This document shows positions 35,396 through 48,910 of a stretch of DNA of 64,000 nt, piece by piece (position 1 is the stretch's first letter; each line of letters starts with the position of its first letter). The stretch covers positions 24,304,001 to 24,368,000 of the forward strand of contig NW_027478162.1 of the NCBI RefSeq assembly GCF_051020975.1. Direction: 5' to 3'. The notes beneath the pieces are model-generated. The model was given only the letters and a program-made list of their open reading frames with translations, was not told where the DNA came from and did not search any database. Position numbers and translations under genes: made by a program. Origin of the DNA: Osmia lignaria lignaria (Eukaryota > Arthropoda > Insecta > Hymenoptera > Megachilidae).

Positions 35396-36039
35396 TGATC
35401 AGAAGCGTAGTTTTCGAGATATATCGAGATATTTAAAAGTTCCGAAGCCGCACCAACATAATAGAGATACAGAAACACCGTGGCCCCTTTCTTTGAGATA
35501 GCTCTGCACTAGTGCGAGCCGCAAATGCCACTTCCAGCTTAGCTGTGCAGAAGAAGAACAACAAGAAGAAGAAATATCTCGAAATATGTCCGTCAGGCCC
35601 CTTCCCTTGAGATAAATCTGCAAATATCTCGGAAACGAAGCGAGCTATGGCAAAATGTTAAGAGACGTTTTTTATAGAGAATTATGTTTCCTACAATTTA
35701 TGTTCTATGATATTTTTTGATCAGAAGCGTAGTTTTCGAGATATATCGAGATATTTAAAAGTTCCGAAGCCGCACCAACATAATAGAGATACAGAAACAC
35801 CGTGGCCCCTTTCTTTGAGATAGCTCTGCACTAGTGCGAGCCGCAAATGCCACTTCCAGCTTAGCTGTGCAGAAGAAGAACAACAAGAAGAAGAAATATC
35901 TCGAAATATGTCCGTCAGGCCCCTTCCCTTGAGATAAATCTGCAAATATCTCGGAAACGAAGCGAGCTATGGCAAAATGTTAAGAGACGTTTTTTATAGA
36001 GAATTATGTTTCCTACAATTTATGTTCTATGATATTTTT
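35396..36039. repeat. Adjacent identical monomers
   Basis: Two neighbouring monomers, at 35396 and 35718, read the same throughout, including the rare GAGATAGCTCTGCAC and GTTTTTTATAGAG. The parallel place at 39898 has only one such monomer before the ATAACCCTGCAC monomer. This is a recent single-monomer duplication. Confidence 0.75.
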
Positions 36040-39000
36040 TGATCAGAAGCGTAGTTTTCGAGATATATCGAGATATTTAAAAGTTCCGAAGCCGCACCAA
36101 CATAATAGGGATACAGAAACACCGTGGCCCCTTTCTTTGAGATAACCCTGCACTAGTGCGAGCCGCAAATGCCACTTCCAGCTTAGCTGTGCAGAAGAAG
36201 AACAACAAGAAGAAGAAATATCTCGAAATATGTCCGTCAGGCCCCTTCCCTTGAGATATATCTGCAAATATCTCGGAAACGAAGCGAGCTATGACAAAAT
36301 GTTAAGAGACGTTTTTTGTAGAGAATTAAGTTTCCTACTTTTTATGTTCTATGATATTTTTTGATTAGATGCGTAGTTCTCGAGATATATCAAGATATTT
36401 AAAAGTTCCGAAGCCGCACCAACATAATAGAGATACAGAAACACCGTGGCCCCTTTCTTTCAGATAACTATGCACTATTGCGAGCTGCAAATGCCACTTC
36501 CAGCTTAGCTGTGCAGAAGAACAACAAGAAGAAGCAATATCTCGAAATATGTCCGTCAGGCCCCTTCCCTTGAGATACATCTGCAAATATCTCGGAAACG
36601 AAGCGAGCTATGGCAAAATGTTAAGAGACCTTTTTTGTAGAGAATCATGTTTCCTACTTTTTATGTTCTATGATATTTTTTGATCAGACGCGTAGCTCTC
36701 GAGATATATCAAGATATTTAAAAGTTCCGAAACCGCACCAACATAATAGAGATACAGAAACACCGTGGCCCCTTTCTTTGAGATAACTCTGCACTAGTGC
36801 GAGCCGCAAATGCCACTTCCAGCTTAGCTGTGCAGAAGAAGAACAACAAGAACAAGAAATATCTCGAAATATGTCCGTCAGGCCCCTTCCCTTGAGATAA
36901 ATCTGCAAATATCTCGGAAACGAAGCGAGCTATGGCGAAATGTTAAGAGACCTTTTTTGTAGAGAATTAAGTTTCCTACTTTTTATGTTCTATGATATTT
37001 TTTGATCAGATGCGTAGTTCTCGAGATATATCAAGATATTTAAAAGTTCCGAAGCCGCACCAACATAATAGAGATACAGAAACACCGTGGCCCCTTTCTT
37101 TGAGATAACTCTGCACTAGTGCGAGCCGCAAATGCCAGTTCCAGCTTAGCTGTGCAGAAGAAGAACAACAAGAAGAAGAAACATCTCGAAATATGTCCGT
37201 CTGGCCCCTTCCCTTGAGATAAATCTGCAAATATCTCGGAAACGAAGCGAGCTATGGCGAAATGTTAAGAGACCTTTTTTGTAGAGAATTAAGTTTCCTA
37301 CTTTTTATGTTCTATGATATTTTTTGATCAGATGCGTAGTTCTCGAGATATATCAAGATATTTAAAAGTTCCGAAGCCGCACCAACATAATAGAGATACA
37401 GAAACACCGTGGCCCCTTTCTTTGAGATAACTCTGCACTATTGCGAGCTGCAAATGCCACTTCCAGCTTAGCTGTGCAGAGGAAGAACAACAAGAAGAAG
37501 AAATATCTCGAAATATGTCCGTCTGGCCCCTTCCCTTGAGATAAATCTGCAAATATCTCGGAAACGAAGCGAGCTATGGCAAAATGTTAAGAGACCTTTT
37601 TTGTAGAGAATTAAGTTTCCTACTTTTTATGTTCTATGATATTTTTTGATCAGATGCGTAGTTCACGAGATATATCAAGATATTTAAAAGTTCCGAAGCC
37701 GCACCAACATAATAGAGATACAGAAACACCGTGGCCCCTTTCTTTGAGATAACTCTGCACTAGTGCGAGCCGCAAATGCCACTTCCAGCTTAGCTGTGCA
37801 GAAGAAGAACAACAAGAAGAAGAAATATCTCGAAATATGTCCGTCTGGCCCCTTCCCTTGAGATAAATCTGCAAATATCTCGGAAACGAAGCGAGCTATG
37901 GCGAAATGTTAAGAGACCTTTTTTGTAGAGAATTAAGTTTCCTACTTTTTATGTTCTATGATATTTTTTGATCAGATGCGTGGTTCTCGAGATATATCAA
38001 GATATTTAAAAGTTCCGAAGCCGCACCAACATAATAGAGATACAGAAACACCGTGGCCCCTTTCTTAGAGATAACTCTGCACGATTGCGAGCTGCAAATG
38101 CCACTTCCAGCTTAGCTGTGCAGAAGAAGAACAACAAGAAGAAGCAATATCTCGAAATATGTCCGTCAGGCCCCTTCCCTTGAGATATATCTGCAAATAT
38201 CTCGGAAACGAAGCGAGCTATGACAAAATGTTAAGAGACCTTTTTTGTAGAGAATTATGTTTCCTACAATTTATGTTCTATGATATTTTTTGATCAGAAG
38301 CGTAGTTTTCGAGATATATCGAGATATTTAAAAGTTCCGAAGCCGCACCAACATAATAGAGATACAGAAACACCGTGGCCCCTTTCTTTGAGATAACTCT
38401 GCACTAGTGCGAGCTGCAAATGCCACTTCCAGCTTAGCTGTGCAGAAGAAGAACAACAAGAAGAAGAAATATCTCGAAATATGTCCGTCAGGCCCCTTCC
38501 CTTGAGATAAATCTGCAAATATCTCGGAAACGAAGCGAGCTATGGCAAAGTGTTAAGAGACCTTTTTTGTAGAGAATTAAGTTTCCTACTTTTTATGTTC
38601 TATGATATTTTTTGATCAGATGCGTAGTTCTCGAGATATATCAAGATACTTAAAAGTTCCGAAGCCGCACCAACATAATAGAGATACAGAAACACCGTGG
38701 CCCCTTCCTTTGAGATAACTCTGCACTATTGCGAGCTGCAAATGCCACTTCCAGCTTAGCTGTGCAGAGGAAGAACAACAAGAAGAAGAAGTATCTCGAA
38801 ATATGTCCGTCAGGCCCGTTCCTTTGAACTGAATCTGCAAATATCTGGGAAACGAAGCGAGCTATGGCAAAATGTTAACAGACGTTTTTTGTAGAGAATT
38901 ATGTTTCCTACAATTTATGTTCTATGATATTTTTCGATCAGAAGCGTAGTTTTCGAGATATATCGAGATATTTAAAAGTTCCGAAGCCGCACCAAGATAA

Positions 39001-42000
39001 TAGAGATACAGAAACACCGTGGCTCCTTTCTTTGAGATAACTCTGCACTAGTGCGAGCCGCAAATGCCACTTCCAGCTTAGCTGTGCAGAAGAAGAACAA
39101 CAGGAAGAAGAAATATCTCGAAATATGTCCGTCAGGCCCATTCCCTTGAAATAAATCTGCAAATATCTCGGAAACGAAGCGAGCTATGGCAAAATGTTAA
39201 GAGACCTTTTTTGTAGAGAATTAAGTTTCCTACTTTTTATGTTCTATGATATTTTTCGATCAGACGCGTAGTTCTCGAGATATATCGAGATATTTAAAAG
39301 TTCCGAAGCCGCACCAACATAATAGAGATACAGAAACACCGTGGCCCCTTTCTTTGAGATAACTCTGCACTAGTGCGAGCCGCAAATGCCACCTCCAGCT
39401 TAGCTGTGCAGAAGAAGAACAACAAGAAGAAGAAATATCTCGAAATATGTCCGTCAGGCCCCTTCCCTTGAGATAAATCTGCAAATATCTCGGGAACGAA
39501 GCGAGCTATGGCAAAATGTTAAGAGACCTTTTTTGTAGAGAATTAAGTTTCCTACTTCTTATGTTCTATGCTATTTTTTGATCAGATGCGTAGTTCTCGA
39601 GATATATCAAGATATTTAAAAGTTCCGAAGCCGCACCAACATAATAGAGATACAGAAACACCGTGGCCCCTTTCTTTCAGATAACTATGCACTATTGCGA
39701 GCTGCAAATGCCACTTCCAGCTTAGCTGTGCAGAAGAACAACAAGAAGAAGAAATATCTCGAAATATGTCCGTCAGGCCCCTTCCCTTGAGATAAATCTG
39801 CAAATATCTCGGAAACGAAGAGAGCTATGGCAAAATGTTAAGAGACCTTTTTTGTAGAGAATTAAGTTTCCTACAATTTATGTTCTATGATATTTTTTGA
39901 TCAGAAGCGTAGTTTTCGAGATATATCGAGATATTTAAAAGTTCCGAAGCCGCACCAACATAATAGAGATACAGAAACACCGTGGCCCCTTTCTTTGAGA
40001 TAGCTCTGCACTAGTGCGAGCCGCAAATGCCACTTCCAGCTTAGCTGTGCAGAAGAAGAACAACAAGAAGAAGAAATATCTCGAAATATGTCCGTCAGGC
40101 CCCTTCCCTTGAGATAAATCTGCAAATATCTCGGAAACGAAGCGAGCTATGGCAAAATGTTAAGAGACGTTTTTTATAGAGAATTATGTTTCCTACAATT
40201 TATGTTCTATGATATTTTTTGATCAGAAGCGTAGTTTTCGAGATATATCGAGATATTTAAAAGTTCCGAAGCCGCACCAACATAATAGGGATACAGAAAC
40301 ACCGTGGCCCCTTTCTTTGAGATAACCCTGCACTAGTGCGAGCCGCAAATGCCACTTCCAGCTTAGCTGTGCAGAAGAAGAACAACAAGAAGAAGAAATA
40401 TCTCGAAATATGTCCGTCAGGCCCCTTCCCTTGAGATATATCTGCAAATATCTCGGAAACGAAGCGAGCTATGACAAAATGTTAAGAGACGTTTTTTGTA
40501 GAGAATTAAGTTTCCTACTTTTTATGTTCTATGATATTTTTTGATTAGATGCGTAGTTCTCGAGATATATCAAGATATTTAAAAGTTCCGAAGCCGCACC
40601 AACATAATAGAGATACAGAAACACCGTGGCCCCTTTCTTTCAGATAACTATGCACTATTGCGAGCTGCAAATGCCACTTCCAGCTTAGCTGTGCAGAAGA
40701 ACAACAAGAAGAAGCAATATCTCGAAATATGTCCGTCAGGCCCCTTCCCTTGAGATACATCTGCAAATATCTCGGAAACGAAGCGAGCTATGGCAAAATG
40801 TTAAGAGACCTTTTTTGTAGAGAATCATGTTTCCTACTTTTTATGTTCTATGATATTTTTTGATCAGACGCGTAGCTCTCGAGATATATCAAGATATTTA
40901 AAAGTTCCGAAACCGCACCAACATAATAGAGATACAGAAACACCGTGGCCCCTTTCTTTGAGATAACTCTGCACTAGTGCGAGCCGCAAATGCCACTTCC
41001 AGCTTAGCTGTGCAGAAGAAGAACAACAAGAACAAGAAATATCTCGAAATATGTCCGTCAGGCCCCTTCCCTTGAGATAAATCTGCAAATATCTCGGAAA
41101 CGAAGCGAGCTATGGCGAAATGTTAAGAGACCTTTTTTGTAGAGAATTAAGTTTCCTACTTTTTATGTTCTATGATATTTTTTGATCAGATGCGTAGTTC
41201 TCGAGATATATCAAGATATTTAAAAGTTCCGAAGCCGCACCAACATAATAGAGATACAGAAACACCGTGGCCCCTTTCTTTGAGATAACTCTGCACTATT
41301 GCGAGCTGCAAATGCCACTTCCAGCTTAGCTGTGCAGAGGAAGAACAACAAGAAGAAGAAATATCTCGAAATATGTCCGTCTGGCCCCTTCCCTTGAGAT
41401 AAATCTGCAAATATCTCGGAAACGAAGCGAGCTATGGCAAAATGTTAAGAGACCTTTTTTGTAGAGAATTAAGTTTCCTACTTTTTATGTTCTATGATAT
41501 TTTTTGATCAGATGCGTAGTTCACGAGATATATCAAGATATTTAAAAGTTCCGAAGCCGCACCAACATAATAGAGATACAGAAACACCGTGGCCCCTTTC
41601 TTTGAGATAACTCTGCACTATTGCGAGCTGCAAATGCCACTTCCAGCTTAGCTGTGCAGAAGAAGAACAACAAGAAGAAGAAATATCTCGAAATATGTCC
41701 GTTAGGCCCCTTCCCTTGAGATAAATCTGCAAATATCTCGGAAACGAAGCGAGCTATGGCAAAATGTTAAGAGACCTCTTTTGTAGAGAATTAAGCTTCC
41801 TACTTTTTATGTTCTATGATATTTTTTGATCAGATGCGTAGTTCTCGAGATATATCAAGATATTTAAAAGTTCCGAAGCCGCACCAACATAATAGAGATA
41901 CAGAAACACCGTGGCCCCTTTCTTTGAGATAACTCTGCACTATTGCGCGCTGTAAATGCCACTTCCAGCTTAGCTGTGCAGAGGAAGAACAACAAGAAGA

Positions 42001-42470
42001 AGAAATATCTCGAAATATGTCCGTCAGGCCAGTTCCTTTGAGCTGAATCTGCAAATATCTCGGAAACGAAGCGAGCTATGGCAAAATGTTAAGAGACGTT
42101 TTTTATAGAGAATTATGTTTCCTACAATTTATGTTCTATGATATTTTTTGATCAGAAGCGTAGTTTTCGAGATATATCGAGATATTTAAAAGTTCCGACG
42201 CCGCACCAACATAATAGGGATACAGAAACACCGTGGCCCCTTTCTTTGAGATAACTCTGCACTAGTGCGAGCCGCAAATGCCACTTCCAGCTTAGCTGTG
42301 CAGAAGAAGAACAACAAGAAGAAGAAATATCTCGAAATATGTCCGTCTGGCCCCTTCCCTTGAGATAAATCTGCAAATATCTCGGAAACGAAGCGAGCTA
42401 TGGCGAAATGTTAAGAGACCTTTTTTGTAGAGAATTAAGTTTCCTACTTTTTATGTTCTATGATATTTTT

Positions 42471-45400
42471 TGATCAGATGCGTGGTTCTCGAGATATATC
42501 AAGATATTTAAAAGTTCCGAAGCCGCACCAACATAATAGAGATACAGAAACACCGTGGCCCCTTTCTTAGAGATAACTCTGCACGATTGCGAGCTGCAAA
42601 TGCCACTTCCAGCTTAGCTGTGCAGAAGAAGAACAACAAGAAGAAGCAATATCTCGAAATATGTCCGTCAGGCCCCTTCCCTTGAGATATATCTGCAAAT
42701 ATCTCGGAAACGAAGCGAGCTATGACAAAATGTTAAGAGACCTTTTTTGTAGAGAATTATGTTTCCTACAATTTATGTTCTATGATATTTTTTGATCAGA
42801 AGCGTAGTTTTCGAGATATATCGAGATATTTAAAAGTTCCGAAGCCGCACCAACATAATAGAGATACAGAAACACCGTGGCCCCTTTCTTTGAGATAACT
42901 CTGCACTAGTGCGAGCTGCAAATGCCACTTCCAGCTTAGCTGTGCAGAAGAAGAACAACAAGAAGAAGAAATATCTCGAAATATGTCCGTCAGGCCCCTT
43001 CCCTTGAGATAAATCTGCAAATATCTCGGAAACGAAGCGAGCTATGGCAAAGTGTTAAAAGACCTTTTTTGTAGAGAATTAAGTTTCCTACTTTTTATGT
43101 TCTATGATATTTTTTGATCAGATGCGTAGTTCTCGAGATATATCAAGATACTTAAAAGTTCCGAAGCCGCACCAACATAATAGAGATACAGAAACACCGT
43201 GGCCCCTTCCTTTGAGATAACTCTGCACTATTGCGAGCTGCAAATGCCACTTCCAGCTTAGCTGTGCAGAGGAAGAACAACAAGAAGAAGAAGTATCTCG
43301 AAATATGTCCGTCAGGCCCGTTCCTTTGAACTGAATCTGCAAATATCTGGGAAACGAAGCGAGCTATGGCAAAATGTTAACAGACGTTTTTTGTAGAGAA
43401 TTATGTTTCCTACAATTTATGTTCTATGATATTTTTCGATCAGAAGCGTAGTTTTCGAGATATATCGAGATATTTAAAAGTTCCGAAGCCGCACCAAGAT
43501 AATAGAGATACAGAAACACCGTGGCTCCTTTCTTTGAGATAACTCTGCACTAGTGCGAGCCGCAAATGCCACTTCCAGCTTAGCTGTGCAGAAGAAGAAC
43601 AACAGGAAGAAGAAATATCTCGAAATATGTCCGTCAGGCCCATTCCCTTGAAATAAATCTGCAAATATCTCGGAAACGAAGCGAGCTATGGCAAAATGTT
43701 AAGAGACCTTTTTTGTAGAGAATTAAGTTTCCTACTTTTTATGTTCTATGATATTTTTCGATCAGACGCGTAGTTCTCGAGATATATCGAGATATTTAAA
43801 AGTTCCGAAGCCGCACCAACATAATAGAGATACAGAAACACCGTGGCCCCTTTCTTTGAGATAACTCTGCACTAGTGCGAGCCGCAAATGCCACCTCCCG
43901 CTTAGCTGTGCAGAAGAAGAACAACAAGAAGAAGAAATATCTCGAAATATGTCCGTCAGGCCCCTTCCCTTGAGATAAATCTGCAAATATCTCGGGAACG
44001 AAGCGAGCTATGGCAAAATGTTAAGAGACCTTTTTTGTAGAGAATTAAGTGTCCTACTTTTTATGTTCTATGATATTTTTTGATCAGATGCGTAGTTCTC
44101 GAGATATATCAAGATATTTAAAAGTTCCGAAGCCGCACCAACATAATAGAGATACAGAAACACCGTGGCCCCTTTCTTTGAGATAACTCTGCACTATTGC
44201 GAGCTGCAAATGCCACTTCCAGCTTAGCTGTGCAGAGGAAGAACAACAAGAAGAAGAAGTATCTCGAAATATGTCCGTCAGGCCCGTTCCTTTGAGCTGA
44301 ATCTGCAAATATCTCGGAAACGAAGCGAGCTATGGCAAAATGTTAAGAGACGTTTTTTGTAGTGAATTATGTTTCCTACAATTTATGTTCTATGATATTT
44401 TTTGATCAGAAGCGTAGTTTTCGAGATATATCGAGATATTTAAAAGTTCCGAAGCCGCACCAACATAATAGAGATACAGAAACACCGTGGCCCCTTTCAT
44501 TGAGATAACTCTGCACGATTGCGAGCTGGAAATGCCACTTCCAGTTTAGCTGTGCAGAAGAAGAACAACAAGAAGAAGAAATATCTCGAAATATGTCCAT
44601 CAGGACCCTTCCCTTGAGATAAATCTGCAAATATCTCGGAAACGAAGCGAGCTATGGCAAAATGTTGAGAGACCTTTTTTGTAGAGAATTAAGTTTCCTA
44701 CTTTTTATGTTCTATGATATTTTTTGATCAGATGCGTAGTTCTCGAGATATATCAAGATATTTAAAAGTTCCGAAGCAGCACCAACATAATAGAGATACA
44801 GAAACACCGTGGCCCCTTTCTTTGAGATAACTCTGCACTATTGCGAGCTGTAAATGCCACTTCCAGCTTAGCTGTGCAGAAGAAGAACAACAAGAAGAAG
44901 AAATATCTCGAAATATGTCCGGCAGGCCCCTTCCCTTGAGATATATCTGCAAATATCTCGGAAACGAAGCGAGCTATGGCAAAATGTTAAGAGACCTTTT
45001 TTGTAGAGAATTAAGTTTCCTACTTTTTATGTTCTATGATATTTTTTGATCAGATGCGTAGTTCTCGAGATATATCAAGATATTTAAAAGTTCCGAAGCC
45101 GCACCAACATAATAGAGATACAGAAACACCGTGGCCCCTTTCTTTGAGATAACTCTGCACTATTGCGAGCTGCAAATGCCACTTCCAGCTTAGCTGTGCA
45201 GAAGAAGAACAACAAGAAGAAGAAATATCTCGAAATATGTCCGTCAGGCCCCTTCCCTTGAGATAAATCTGCAAATATCTCGGAAACGAAGAGAGCTATG
45301 GCAAAATGTTAAGAGACCTTTTTTGTAGAGAATTAAGTTTCCTACTTTTCATGTTCTACGATATTTTTTGATCAGATGCGTAGTTCTCGAGATATCTCAA

Positions 45401-48400
45401 GATATTTAAAAGTTCCGAAGCAGCACCAACATAATAGAGATACAGAAACACCGTGGCCCCTTTCTTTGAGATAACTCTGCACTAGTGCGAGCCGCAAATG
45501 CCACTTCCAGCTTAGCTGTGCAGAAGAAGAACAACAAGAAGAAGAAATATCTCGAAATATGTCCGTCTGGCCCCTTCCCTTGAGATAAATCTGCAAATAT
45601 CTCGGAAACGAAGCGAGCTATGGCGAAATGTTAAGAGACCTTTTTTGTAGAGAATTAAGTTTCCTACTTTTTATGTTCTATGATATTTTTTGATCAGATG
45701 CGTGGTTCTCGAGATATATCAAGATATTTAAAAGTTCCGAAGCCGCACCAACATAATAGAGATACAGAAACACCGTGGCCCCTTTCTTAGAGATAACTCT
45801 GCACGATTGCGAGCTGCAAATGCCACTTCCAGCTTAGCTGTGCAGAAGAAGAACAACAAGAAGAAGCAATATCTCGAAATATGTCCGTCAGGCCCCTTCC
45901 CTTGAGATATATCTGCAAATATCTCGGAAACGAAGCGAGCTATGACAAAATGTTAAGAGACCTTTTTTGTAGAGAATTATGTTTCCTACAATTTATGTTC
46001 TATGATATTTTTTGATCAGAAGCGTAGTTTTCGAGATATATCGAGATATTTAAAAGTTCCGAAGCCGCACCAACATAATAGAGATACAGAAACACCGTGG
46101 CCCCTTTCTTTGAGATAACTCTGCACTAGTGCGAGCTGCAAATGCCACTTCCAGCTTAGCTGTGCAGAAGAAGAACAACAAGAAGAAGAAATATCTCGAA
46201 ATATGTCCGTCAGGCCCCTTCCCTTGAGATAAATCTGCAAATATCTCGGAAACGAAGCGAGCTATGGCAAAGTGTTAAAAGACCTTTTTTGTAGAGAATT
46301 AAGTTTCCTACTTTTTATGTTCTATGATATTTTTTGATCAGATGCGTAGTTCTCGAGATATATCAAGATACTTAAAAGTTCCGAAGCCGCACCAACATAA
46401 TAGAGATACAGAAACACCGTGGCCCCTTCCTTTGAGATAACTCTGCACTATTGCGAGCTGCAAATGCCACTTCCAGCTTAGCTGTGCAGAGGAAGAACAA
46501 CAAGAAGAAGAAGTATCTCGAAATATGTCCGTCAGGCCCGTTCCTTTGAACTGAATCTGCAAATATCTGGGAAACGAAGCGAGCTATGGCAAAATGTTAA
46601 CAGACGTTTTTTGTAGAGAATTATGTTTCCTACAATTTATGTTCTATGATATTTTTCGATCAGAAGCGTAGTTTTCGAGATATATCGAGATATTTAAAAG
46701 TTCCGAAGCCGCACCAAGATAATAGAGATACAGAAACACCGTGGCTCCTTTCTTTGAGATAACTCTGCACTAGTGCGAGCCGCAAATGCCACTTCCAGCT
46801 TAGCTGTGCAGAAGAAGAACAACAGGAAGAAGAAATATCTCGAAATATGTCCGTCAGGCCCATTCCCTTGAAATAAATCTGCAAATATCTCGGAAACGAA
46901 GCGAGCTATGGCAAAATGTTAAGAGACCTTTTTTGTAGAGAATTAAGTTTCCTACTTTTTATGTTCTATGATATTTTTCGATCAGACGCGTAGTTCTCGA
47001 GATATATCGAGATATTTAAAAGTTCCGAAGCCGCACCAACATAATAGAGATACAGAAACACCGTGGCCCCTTTCTTTGAGATAACTCTGCACTAGTGCGA
47101 GCCGCAAATGCCACCTCCAGCTTAGCTGTGCAGAAGAAGAACAACAAGAAGAAGAAATATCTCGAAATATGTCCGTCAGGCCCCTTCCCTTGAGATAAAT
47201 CTGCAAATATCTCGGGAACGAAGCGAGCTATGGCAAAATGTTAAGAGACCTTTTTTGTAGAGAATTAAGTGTCCTACTTTTTATGTTCTATGATATTTTT
47301 TGATCAGATGCGTAGTTCTCGAGATATATCAAGATATTTAAAAGTTCCGAAGCCGCACCAACATAATAGAGATACAGAAACACCGTGGCCCCTTTCTTTG
47401 AGATAACTCTGCACTATTGCGAGCTGCAAATGCCACTTCCAGCTTAGCTGTGCAGAGGAAGAACAACAAGAAGAAGAAGTATCTCGAAATATGTCCGTCA
47501 GGCCCGTTCCTTTGAGCTGAATCTGCAAATATCTCGGAAACGAAGCGAGCTATGGCAAAATGTTAAGAGACGTTTTTTGTAGTGAATTATGTTTCCTACA
47601 ATTTATGTTCTATGATATTTTTTGATCAGAAGCGTAGTTTTCGAGATATATCGAGATATTTAAAAGTTCCGAAGCCGCACCAACATAATAGAGATACAGA
47701 AACACCGTGGCCCCTTTCATTGAGATAACTCTGCACGATTGCGAGCTGGAAATGCCACTTCCAGTTTAGCTGTGCAGAAGAAGAACAACAAGAAGAAGAA
47801 ATATCTCGAAATATGTCCATCAGGACCCTTCCCTTGAGATAAATCTGCAAATATCTCGGAAACGAAGCGAGCTATGGCAAAATGTTGAGAGACCTTTTTT
47901 GTAGAGAATTAAGTTTCCTACTTTTTATGTTCTATGATATTTTTTGATCAGATGCGTAGTTCTCGAGATATATCAAGATATTTAAAAGTTCCGAAGCCGC
48001 ACCAACATAATAGAGATACAGAAACACCGTGGCCCCTTTCTTTGAGATAACTCTGCACTATTGCGAGCTGTAAATGCCACTTCCAGCTTAGCTGTGCAGA
48101 AGAAGAACAATAAGAAGAAGAAATATCTCGAAATATGTCCGGCAGGCCCCTTCCCTTGAGATATATCTGCAAATATCTCGGAAACGAAGCGAGCTATGGC
48201 AAAATGTTAAGAGACCTTTTTTGTAGAGAATTAAGTTTCCTACTTTTTATGTTCTATGATATTTTTTGATCAGATGCGTAGTTCTCGAGATATATCAAGA
48301 TATTTAAAAGTTCCGAAGCCGCACCAACATAATAGAGATACAGAAACACCGTGGCCCCTTTCTTTGAGATAACTCTGCACTATTGCGAGCTGCAAATGCC

Positions 48401-48910
48401 ACTTCCAGCTTAGCTGTGCAGAAGAAGAACAACAAGAAGAAGAAATATCTCGAAATATGTCCGTCAGGCCCCTTCCCTTGAGATAAATCTGCAAATATCT
48501 CGGAAACGAAGAGAGCTATGGCAAAATGTTAAGAGACCTTTTTTGTAGAGAATTAAGTTTCCTACTTTTCATGTTCTACGATATTTTTTGATCAGATGCG
48601 TAGTTCTCGAGATATCTCAAGATATTTAAAAGTTCCGAAGCAGCACCAACATAATAGAGATACAGAAACACCGTGGCCCCTTTCTTTGAGATAACTCTGC
48701 ACTCTTGCGAGCTGTAAATGCCACTTCCAGCTTAGCTGTGCAGAAGAAGAGCAACAAGAAGAAGAAATATCTCGAAATATGTCCGGCAGGCCCCTTCCCT
48801 TGAGATATATCTGCAAATATCTCGGAAACGAAGCGAGCTATGGCAAAATGTTAAGATACCTTTTTTGTAGAGAATTAAGTTTCCTACTTTTTATGTTCTA
48901 TGATATTTTT
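42471..48910. repeat. Ten-monomer HOR, 3220-bp period, two units
   Basis: Units 42471-45690 and 45691-48910 have the same order of ten. Marks in order include GCGTGGTTCTC, GGCAAAGTG, CAAGATACTTAAAAG, CACCAAGATAATAG, CTCGGGAACG, GAAGAAGAAGTATC with GGCCCGTTCC, CTGGAAATGCC, CCGGCAGG and GATATCTCAAG. Few differences were seen, for example C at 43899 against A at 47119. In the tenth monomer the second unit departs after about 48700. The first five monomers also exist at 37969-39578, so that module predates the 10-mer. Confidence 0.85.

Larger units (their letters stand above)
32182..42470. repeat. Long-period HOR region with 11- and 13-monomer units
   Basis: A three-monomer signature recurs at 32504, 36040 and 40220: a monomer with ATAACCCTGCAC; then a 319-bp monomer with TTGATTAGATGCG and GAAGAAGCAATATC; then one with GTAGCTCTCGAG, GAAACCGC and AAGAACAAGAAATATC. 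Spacings are 3536 and 4180 bp, that is 11 and 13 monomers each less six bases from two 3-bp deletions. Between signatures the order changes. Within 36040-40219 a five-monomer block (37969-39578) is shared with the next region. No gene or insertion is present. Confidence 0.8.
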
